From positions 1 to 6,642 of the forward strand of contig JACCUZ010000137.1 of assembly GCA_013698395.1 (NCBI GenBank): 6,642 nucleotides of DNA. The letters are read 5' to 3'. Each line of letters begins with the position of its first letter. The first letter of the stretch is position 1. Shown one piece after another: positions 1-4,491 of this stretch. Position numbers and translations under genes: made by a program. Origin of the DNA: Sporichthyaceae bacterium (lineage in GTDB: Bacteria; Actinomycetota; Actinomycetes; JACCUZ01). Under the pieces are notes generated by a model. That model had not been told where the DNA came from. It searched no databases and was given only the letters and a program-made list of their open reading frames with translations.

Positions 1-180
1 CCACTGGGCCCCCGTGACCGCCTCGCGGTGCGCGACGACGGCGCGGCAGCCGTCTCGGACCGCATCGTCGCGGGCGGGGTTGTCGCCGAGCCTCAGCGTG
101 CCCGCGGCGACCACCCCGAGCAAGGCGAGAAGAGCGGCCGCGACCAACCCTCGACGGGACCGCAGGGCGGCTAGTGCGAG
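1..180 (-). CDS. Partial single-pass membrane protein, C-terminal part off the left edge
   Basis: Function is not recognised. Reading leftwards from about 180 the frame is open to the window edge and uses mostly G/C third positions. It encodes a basic stretch (LRSRRG), then a hydrophobic helix of about 20 residues (LVAAALLALLGVVAAGTL), then a polar segment ending RDGCRAVVAHREAVTGAQW. This is the pattern of a bitopic protein with a short cytoplasmic tail and an extracytoplasmic domain. No ATG or GTG lies in this frame just upstream; the nearest candidates are CTG at 165-163 and TTG at 147-145, neither with a clear ribosome binding site. The acidic 41-residue reading frame ending at 171 has a good start and reads like the missing N-terminus, so the two are probably one gene split by a frameshift. 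An Mce-associated-type membrane protein has a similar layout, but the match is too weak to name it. The left end of 180 is the frame limit, not a proven start. Confidence 0.5.
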
Positions 181-296
181 TCGGCCTGCCCCTCGCCCTG
201 CGCGGGCGGTGCGTCGCTCGTCCCACCGGCCGACGCTGCTTCCGCCGGTGAGGACGTCTCCGACTTCTCTTGGTTCTCCGTCTCCGGGTCGCTCAC
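171..296 (-). CDS. Acidic 41-aa N-terminal reading frame, probably the broken start of the downstream membrane protein
   Basis: The frame starts at GTG 296-294, 8 nt after a strong ribosome binding site (GGGGAGG, 311-305). It ends at TAG 173-171. The product is rich in Glu, Ser, Ala, Gly and Pro (it begins MSDPETENQEKSETSS and ends GEGQADSH), so it should be disordered. Third positions are strongly G/C here, while the frame used by the transmembrane segment shows poor codon choice over 181-300, so coding potential switches frame near 171-182. Disordered acidic tails before a single membrane helix are common in actinobacterial envelope proteins. I infer that this is the N-terminus of the membrane protein running off the left edge, separated by a -1 type frame change. 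It could instead be a short stand-alone peptide. A genuine mutation and a sequencing error cannot be told apart here. Confidence 0.5.
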   Translation of the reverse strand: MSDPETENQEKSETSSPAEAASAGGTSDAPPAQGEGQADSH

Positions 297-304
297 GAAG
301 GTTT

Positions 305-311
305 CCTCCCC
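305..311 (-). promoter_or_regulatory. Ribosome binding site deciding the GTG 296 start
   Basis: GGGGAGG on the minus strand lies 8 nt before GTG 296-294. It is one of the best Shine-Dalgarno matches in the window and is the main reason for accepting the short acidic reading frame as translated. Confidence 0.55.
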
Positions 312-322
312 ATCCCACTCGA

Positions 323-589
323 TCAGGCACCCGGCGTACCCATGAGGTCGTTGCGCAGGCTCACGGCCACCGCTCGTGCGACGAAGCCGGGCGGCCCGGG
401 TCGCTCCCAGCTGACCTGCACCGGCTGTCCGACCCTCGGCTCAGCCACGGACGCGTCCACCGACCGTCGCTCGCACCAGCACCGCCCGCCCAACGCCGGG
501 ACGTCGATGATGATGGCGCCGTCCTCGACACCGACTCGGCTGATGGTGCCGCTCGCGGAGCCGGAACTGTCACCGGAAGGCGTCGTCAT
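323..589 (-). CDS. Small protein of unknown function (88 aa)
   Basis: ATG 589 to TGA 325-323, 88 residues, with consistently high G/C in third positions, which separates it from the antisense frames. The first 13 residues are a Ser/Gly/Thr-rich tail. The core begins GTISRVGVEDGAIIIDVP and contains GRCWCERRSV and then VGQPVQVSWERPGPPGF. Alternating hydrophobic and polar residues suggest a small all-beta protein with two Cys flanking a Trp (C-W-C, near residues 37-39). That layout resembles a small OB-like or SH3-like barrel, but no family is recognised. An in-frame stop at 610-608 forces the start to lie at or after 607, and 589 is the first ATG. GGGA sits too close to it to be a normal ribosome binding site, so a leaderless transcript is possible. 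Just after the stop, the -1 frame continues with high third-position GC (GYAGCLIEWDGEE) up to the next gene's start. Confidence 0.6.
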   Translation of the reverse strand: MTTPSGDSSGSASGTISRVGVEDGAIIIDVPALGGRCWCERRSVDASVAEPRVGQPVQVSWERPGPPGFVARAVAVSLRNDLMGTPGA

Positions 590-714
590 CGTCCCATGCT
601 GCGGTGTTCATGTCGGCTCGTCCAGCCGCGCCGGCATAGCGACCGCCCAGAGGGGTACGGCCGTTGAGGCAGACAGAGCCGAACAGACCAGAGCCGACCA
701 TCACCGGAGGCACC
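590..714. other. Divergent intergenic region
   Basis: This 125-bp gap separates the minus-strand 88-aa gene from the plus-strand pair starting at 715, so it must supply promoters in both directions. No -35/-10 pair with sensible spacing stands out. GGGTAC at 653-658 resembles the -10 element of stress sigma factors of the SigB/SigF type, but no GTTT-like -35 lies at the right distance. I see no dyad or repeat of note. Confidence 0.4.
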
Positions 715-945
715 ATGGGCACCGAGCACACCCCCGCGGACGACATCGTCTACGACCTGGTCAGCGCGCAGTACCACGCGCTCAAGGCCGCGCAGGCCTA
801 CGACACCTACATCCGTGATGCCGAGGGCCACGACGACGTCCGCTCGTTCTTCGAGGAATGCGCCCGGCAGGACGCCCAGCGCGCCCAGCGCTGTCACGAC
901 CTGTTGAAGGATCTCACCTCAGGCCCCGGCCTGAGCGGGACCTGA
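715..945 (+). CDS. Small helical protein, possibly ferritin-like fold (76 aa)
   Basis: ATG 715 follows a good ribosome binding site (CGGAGG, 705-710, 4 nt before the ATG), so it is preferred to the in-frame start at 664, which would add an unconserved-looking tail. The 76-residue product reads as two amphipathic helices: residues 9-35 (DIVYDLVSAQYHALKAAQ and onward) and 38-68 (DVRSFFEECARQDAQRAQRC and onward). The layout, with YHAL in the first helix and acidic/Cys/His residues in the second, looks like half of a ferritin-like four-helix bundle that would form by dimerisation. This is an inference from pattern only. No signal peptide or membrane segment is present. The next gene starts 2 nt after the stop, so the two are likely co-translated. 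Small proteins of this type are found as conserved hypotheticals in actinobacteria and proteobacteria; a role is not known to me. Confidence 0.75.
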   Translation: MGTEHTPADDIVYDLVSAQYHALKAAQAYDTYIRDAEGHDDVRSFFEECARQDAQRAQRCHDLLKDLTSGPGLSGT

Positions 946-947
946 CG

Positions 948-1172
948 ATGAGTGAACAACGCATCGACCACGCTGCGGAGGCCGCGGCGACGAGCCGGGA
1001 CACCAACCTGGAGGAGGGTCAGGGTCTGGCCACTGACGCGACACACCAACACGCCGGGGCCCGGGACACCGGTGACCTTCCCCTGTCGGGCGACGAACGC
1101 CGCGACCCCGACGTCCCGGCTGACGGAGACACCGAAGGAGAGCAGGTCCTGCGCCGTACCGAATCTCAGTAG
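948..1172 (+). CDS. Disordered acidic hypothetical protein (74 aa)
   Basis: ATG 948 lies 2 nt after the TGA of the 76-aa gene, with no strong ribosome binding site of its own, which suggests translational coupling. The 74 residues are almost all polar (for example MSEQRIDHAAEAAATSRDTN and later DERRDPDVPADGDTEGEQ), with no hydrophobic core, so the protein is probably intrinsically disordered. There are no Cys, Trp, Tyr or Phe residues. The third-position GC of this frame is high and the competing plus-strand frame from 952 gives an implausible Arg/Thr/Pro-rich product. Its last 7 bp (1166-1172) overlap the end of the convergent DsrE-fold gene. No function can be assigned. Confidence 0.6.
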   Translation: MSEQRIDHAAEAAATSRDTNLEEGQGLATDATHQHAGARDTGDLPLSGDERRDPDVPADGDTEGEQVLRRTESQ

Positions 1173-1528
1173 GTGAGGACGCGGTCGGCCTCGAACGTCA
1201 GCTGCACCAGCCGGTCCGGCATCGCCATCTCAGCGGGCTTGCCGTCCAGATCTTGCTGTGTGACACCGCGGGCCTTGCTGGACATCCCCGAGACGTAAAA
1301 CCGCCCGCCTCCCGAGACGACTCCATCGAACGCTGCGCGCAGCGGTCCTGTACCCAGGCCGGTGAGCGAGTCGAGCACCGGGTCCCTCACCAGCTGGACG
1401 GCGTCGCCGGCGAGGAACACCTCGACATGGTGGCCCGCGTCGACGGCTGCCTTGGCCACGAGTAGACCGAGCGCTGCCCGGGTCGGGGCCTCCGGACCGT
1501 GTGTGATGTGCACCAGGAGCCGGCCCAT
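1166..1528 (-). CDS. DsrE-fold small protein, last gene of the permease operon
   Basis: This 120-residue protein has the DsrE/DsrF-like alpha/beta pattern: an initial strand (GRLLVHITHGPE), a helix with AALGLLVAKAAVDAGH, a second strand HVEVFLAGDAVQLV, and a late strand/loop GGRFYVSGMSSKARG, ending FEADRVLTY. DsrE-family proteins often relay sulfur through a Cys in the loop after the fourth strand, but this protein has no Cys at all, and SGMSSKARG occupies that place. Sulfur transfer is therefore unlikely, and a binding or regulatory role is possible. Two adjacent ATGs (1531 and 1528) compete. AGGAGG at 1539-1534 is 2 nt from the first and 5 nt from the second, so 1528 is chosen. The stop of the upstream hydrolase (TGA 1530-1528) overlaps the start, implying translational coupling. 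Length is normal for the family. Confidence 0.8.
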   Translation of the reverse strand: MGRLLVHITHGPEAPTRAALGLLVAKAAVDAGHHVEVFLAGDAVQLVRDPVLDSLTGLGTGPLRAAFDGVVSGGGRFYVSGMSSKARGVTQQDLDGKPAEMAMPDRLVQLTFEADRVLTY

Positions 1529-2553
1529 CATGACCTCCTCAGCCCGCCGTGCGTGCCGTCCATGACGACCACATCGGGAAGGTAGCGCTTCGCCACCTTC
1601 GCGACCACCGTGTAGTTGGTGTCCACGACGTTCGCAATGGGGGTCAGAGCCGTCTGCGACACCAGCTGGTAGGCGTCCATCGACGACAGACCCGTGAGCT
1701 CTCGGACCCAGCCGACCATCTCCGTGTGCGCGATGCGGAACGCGTCCTCGAGCGGCCGGGCCGACCCGGTCGTCATCAGGAACTCGTCGTTCTCCAGCCG
1801 CGGCCAGGGTGTGGGAGGACCGCCTTTGACGAGGTCAACCACGAGCTCGGTGTCCATGGCGCACTCGACCGCGACCCCGCAGGTCTCGCCCTCACCCTGG
1901 CGGGCGTGGCCGTCACCCAGGCTGAACAGCGCTCCCTCGACGTTCACCCCCAGGTAGCAGGTTGTGCCGGCCCGCATCTCGGGGGTGTCCATGTTCCCGC
2001 CCCAGTCGCCGGGAGCCAGCGCCGACCGCACCTCCCCGAGGGCCGGCGCGACCCCCACCGTGCCGTGCATCGGGTCCAGGGGGAGGTCGACCTGGAACGG
2101 CGAGTCGAGTGCGTCGTAGCGCACGACCCCGGCGTCCGTGTCGATCTCGTAGACCCAGGTCCGCTCCGGCAGGGGGTCGTGGAGCATCGCCGTCGCGCGC
2201 GTGGCGGTCAGCGAGCCGAACAGGGGGACGGTGGTGCTGACTCCCCGAGCCTCCCGCGGCGTGATGCTGCGGAAGTGCACGGCCAGGGTGTCCCCAGGCT
2301 CGGCGCCTTCGACGTAGAACGGACCGGTCTGGGGGTTGAGAAACCTCGGGTCGCACACCCGCGAGACCAGGTCCGCCGTGGAGCGCACCCGACCTGCGAA
2401 GCAGTCCAGGGTCCACGTCGACACGACGGTCCCCGGCCGGATGCTGACGACCGGCTCGGCGCCGCCGAAGGTGTAGGCGAGGGCAGCGGGGTCACCGCCC
2501 GCGTCCGGCTCGAAGCGCAGGACGCGGGCGGCAGCCGTCGTGCTCTCAGGAAC
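1528..2553 (-). CDS. Acetamidase/formamidase-family amide hydrolase
   Basis: The product (about 341 aa) belongs to the FmdA/AmdA family, cytoplasmic enzymes that hydrolyse short amides such as formamide or acetamide to ammonia and a carboxylate. Hallmarks with residue numbers from the assumed start are: FLNPQTGPFYVEGAEPGD (71-88), DPMHGTVGVAP (160-170), GGNMDTPEMRAGTTCYLGVN (185-204) and ALFSLGDGHARQGEGE (208-223). The His, Asp and Glu residues in these segments are those expected around the metal/active site. The protein is complete to the C-terminus. The start is a problem: conserved-looking sequence begins PESTTAAARVLRF, and the codon in the start position is GTT (2553-2551), 9 nt after GGAGG (2567-2563). 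No ATG, GTG or TTG is available there; CTG at 2520 would trim conserved residues. The gene overlaps the permease end by 8 bp and the DsrE gene by about 1-4 bp, so it is part of one operon. The true substrate in this setting is unknown. Confidence 0.88.
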   Translation of the reverse strand, partial: VPESTTAAARVLRFEPDAGGDPAALAYTFGGAEPVVSIRPGTVVSTWTLDCFAGRVRSTADLVSRVCDPRFLNPQTGPFYVEGAEPGDTLAVHFRSITPREARGVSTTVPLFGSLTATRATAMLHDPLPERTWVYEIDTDAGVVRYDALDSPFQVDLPLDPMHGTVGVAPALGEVRSALAPGDWGGNMDTPEMRAGTTCYLGVNVEGALFSLGDGHARQGEGETCGVAVECAMDTELVVDLVKGGPPTPWPRLENDEFLMTTGSARPLEDAFRIAHTEMVGWVRELTGLSSMDAYQLVSQTALTPIANVVDTNYTVVAKVAKRYLPDVVVMDGTHGGLRRS

Positions 2554-4165
2554 GGTGACCCGCCTCCGCGGAATCGCGTTCGTGCGTCTCCTCGAAGACG
2601 GTGCGCCCGATAGCGTCGTAGACGGGCTTGTTCCGGGCCTTGAGGTAGAGGATCCCGAGCAGACCGAGGACGAACGTGGCGACCACCATCCAGGGGATCG
2701 CCTTGAAGAACGGAGACCCGGCGGCTGCGCCACCTGCGAAGTCGATGTTGTCCAGCAGCAGCCACACCACGTAGAGCATGCCGAAGCCGCCGAGCGCGGG
2801 GATGATGCCGGTCGTGAGGATGTTGCCGGGCGCCGCCTTCTTGACGTGGAAGTACGAGATCACCGCGAAGGACGTGATGGCCTGGACGATGAGGATGGCC
2901 ATGGTGCCCAGGATCGCGAGCAGGCCGTACTCGTAGAAGTAGGCGCCGCGGAGCGGGTCGCTGCCCTCGGTCGTGAGCAGGTAGAACCCGACGGTCAGCA
3001 CCAGGGTGATCCCGCTCTGGACCATCGACGCCACATGCGGGGAGTGGTGGGTTCTGTGGGTCGCGCCCAGAGTGTTCTTGGTCGCCGGGATCTCCCGGCC
3101 GATCGCGTAGAGGTAGCGGCTGGCGGCGTTGTGGAATGCCAGCCCGCACGCGAACGACCCGACGACGATCAGGAACAGGTAGATGTCACCGATGAACGCC
3201 CCGCCCAGCTTGTCCTCGGCCAGGTCCACCCACAGGCCGATGGAGTCGGTGTTGGACTTCGTGATCGCCTGCGCCTCGCCGTTGCCGGCGATCATCATCC
3301 AGGACACGAAGGTGTAGAACGTGCCGAGGCCAACGACCGCGATCAGGGTGGCGCGCGGCACGATGTGCTTGGGGTTGCGCGACTCCTCACCGTAGGTGGC
3401 AGTCGTCTCGAACCCTACCCAGGACCAGAAGGCGAAGAAGAGGCCGATCGCCGCGCTGCCGGCCGCGATGGCCTGGCCGTCGATCTGCAGCCCCAGCCCA
3501 CCGCCCTCCTCGAGGGAGGTGAAGGCGTTAACCGGGTTCACGGCCTGCGGCAGCATCCCGTCCGGACCGCCGCCGCTGAAGAGCACCGCGAGCCCGAGCG
3601 CTCCCAGCAGCAGAACCTCGCACACCAGCGTGACGCCCAGGAAGGCTGCCGCGATGTTGATGTCGTAGTAGCCGAACAAGGCGATGATGACGATGCCGAC
3701 CAGCGCGATCAGCAGCCAGTTGACGTCGACGTCGAACCAGCGGGTGAGGGCGTCATTGGTGAAGTAGGAGAAGATGCCGATGAGGGAGCCCTCGAAGACG
3801 ACGTAGGCCATCGTCGCCAGGACACCGGTGGCCATGCCCCAGATCTGGCCGAGACCGTGGGTGACGAAGCCGTAGAACGCCCCGGCGGTCGTGATGCGCC
3901 GGGCCATCGCCACGAAACCGACCGTGAACAGCGTCAGGACGATGGTGGCGACCAGGAAGCCCGCGGGCGCCCCGATGCCGTTGCCGTATCCCACCGCGAT
4001 GGGCACGTTGCCCGTCATGGCGGTGATGGGTGCCGCGTTGGCCACGGCCATGAACAGGACCCCCAGCAGGCCGACGGCGCCTGGCTTGAGGCCGTGGCCC
4101 CTCTCGACCGGCCGGGAGTAGTCGTGCTGGCCGGTGTCTCGTTTGAGCTCGTCACTGGTTGCCAC
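2546..4165 (-). CDS. APC-superfamily amino acid/amine permease
   Basis: This 539-residue integral membrane protein has about 12 hydrophobic segments (roughly 28-48, 66-88, 107-135, 149-166, 170-196, 234-252, 270-293, 326-346, 379-398, 411-438, 450-471, 490-509). The APC signature is present: an unwound first helix region (VANAAPITAMTGNVPIAVGY) and GFETTATYGEESRNPKHIVP at 251-270. It should import an amino acid, polyamine or amino alcohol using an ion gradient. The start is GTG 4165-4163, with GGAG 8 nt upstream. It is the first gene of the minus-strand operon: its stop (TGA 2548-2546) overlaps the start of the amide hydrolase. Its divergent orientation to a PLP enzyme and a CoA-acylating aldehyde dehydrogenase suggests that it brings in the amine they degrade; in RMM-type microcompartment loci an APC permease has this place. 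The substrate cannot be read from sequence alone. Confidence 0.92.
   Translation of the reverse strand: MATSDELKRDTGQHDYSRPVERGHGLKPGAVGLLGVLFMAVANAAPITAMTGNVPIAVGYGNGIGAPAGFLVATIVLTLFTVGFVAMARRITTAGAFYGFVTHGLGQIWGMATGVLATMAYVVFEGSLIGIFSYFTNDALTRWFDVDVNWLLIALVGIVIIALFGYYDINIAAAFLGVTLVCEVLLLGALGLAVLFSGGGPDGMLPQAVNPVNAFTSLEEGGGLGLQIDGQAIAAGSAAIGLFFAFWSWVGFETTATYGEESRNPKHIVPRATLIAVVGLGTFYTFVSWMMIAGNGEAQAITKSNTDSIGLWVDLAEDKLGGAFIGDIYLFLIVVGSFACGLAFHNAASRYLYAIGREIPATKNTLGATHRTHHSPHVASMVQSGITLVLTVGFYLLTTEGSDPLRGAYFYEYGLLAILGTMAILIVQAITSFAVISYFHVKKAAPGNILTTGIIPALGGFGMLYVVWLLLDNIDFAGGAAAGSPFFKAIPWMVVATFVLGLLGILYLKARNKPVYDAIGRTVFEETHERDSAEAGHRS
2563..2567 (-). promoter_or_regulatory. Ribosome binding site for the amide hydrolase
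   Basis: GGAGG on the minus strand lies inside the last codons of the permease gene, 9 nt before the GTT that takes the start position of the hydrolase. It supports initiation near 2553 and shows that the intended start is here rather than at an upstream ATG. Confidence 0.5.
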
Positions 4166-4271
4166 GTGCGTGTCTCCGTCCGGAAGCAGGAAGTCCAGCC
4201 CTCCAGGGCACGGTCGAACGATGGACCTGTGATGTTTCCAGTCCGATACAGCGAACGAACGAACCGATTAC

Positions 4272-4284
4272 GTCACAGAGTGAC
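4272..4284. promoter_or_regulatory. Perfect 5+5 inverted repeat, candidate operator
   Basis: GTCAC (4272-4276), a 3-nt centre AGA, then GTGAC (4280-4284). It sits between the two divergent transcription units, closer to the permease side, and could bind a dimeric regulator. Arms of 5 bp can occur by chance in a region this long, so the support is modest. Confidence 0.35.
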
Positions 4285-4399
4285 CACCAAGCCGAGCCCC
4301 GTGATGTGCCGCCCACCACACCACGGCTGCATCGTGGCAGCGGTCATGGGTGATGGCAAGCGATCAGCCGAGATCGGTCGAGGCGTTCGCTGCTGACCG

Positions 4400-4429
4400 T
4401 TGACCAGACCGCTGTCGACCTGCTACAAA
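4400..4429 (+). promoter_or_regulatory. Sigma-70-type promoter for the PLP-enzyme operon
   Basis: The -35 box TTGACC (4400-4405) matches TTGACA at five of six positions. After an 18-nt spacer comes TACAAA (4424-4429), matching TATAAT at four of six, including T1 and A2 but not the final T. Transcription would start near 4436, leaving a leader of about 55 nt before ATG 4492. It is the only well-spaced pair seen upstream of the operon. Confidence 0.5.
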
Positions 4430-4440
4430 CCTTTTAGCAG
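4420..4440. promoter_or_regulatory. Inverted repeat over the -10 box, candidate repressor operator
   Basis: CTGCTA (4420-4425) and TAGCAG (4435-4440) are perfect 6-bp inverted arms around a 9-nt centre, and two further A:T pairs match inside. The dyad covers the predicted -10 box and start point, the usual position for a repressor that blocks RNA polymerase. GntR-family regulators are known for RMM-type amino-alcohol loci, but no regulator gene lies in this window, so the binding protein is unknown. Confidence 0.5.
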
Positions 4441-4491
4441 ACCAATCCTAATTACGGTATGCACCTTCGGTTCGACCGGCAGGCGGTCCCT

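Larger units (their letters stand above)
4166..4491. other. Divergent intergenic control region
   Basis: About 325 bp lie between the permease start and the PLP-enzyme start, with clearly lower GC than the flanking genes near 4420-4460. No convincing gene is present; an antisense continuation of open frame exists but has no coding character. The region contains three tandem GAAC units (4253-4264), a GTCAC/GTGAC dyad (4272-4284), smaller inverted repeats (CCACG/CGTGG at 4321-4337, CGATC/GATCG at 4361-4376), a sigma-70-type promoter (4400-4429) and a dyad over its -10 box. A promoter for the permease should also lie here, but I could not place one with confidence. Confidence 0.6.

Noticed and set aside
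653..658. GGGTAC as a SigB/SigF-type -10 element for the 715 gene
   Set aside because: No GTTT-like -35 lies 12-18 nt upstream, so a promoter is not supported.
14..818. Two long plus-strand open frames across the left part
   Set aside because: Arg/Ser/Pro-rich products with poor third-position GC; they cross two minus-strand genes with better coding character.
1549..2613. 354-aa plus-strand open frame antisense to the amide hydrolase
   Set aside because: Arg/His/Gly-rich shadow with no family features; the hydrolase motifs lie on the other strand.
2540..4396. 618-aa plus-strand open frame antisense to the permease
   Set aside because: It mirrors a genuine membrane-protein gene in GC-rich DNA; the product is Asp/Glu/Arg/Gln-rich low-complexity sequence with no recognisable domain.
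4459..4491. Upstream ATG 4459 as the start of the PLP enzyme
   Set aside because: No ribosome binding site precedes it and the extra 11 residues (MHLRFDRQAVP) do not look like part of the fold; a leaderless start there cannot be fully excluded.
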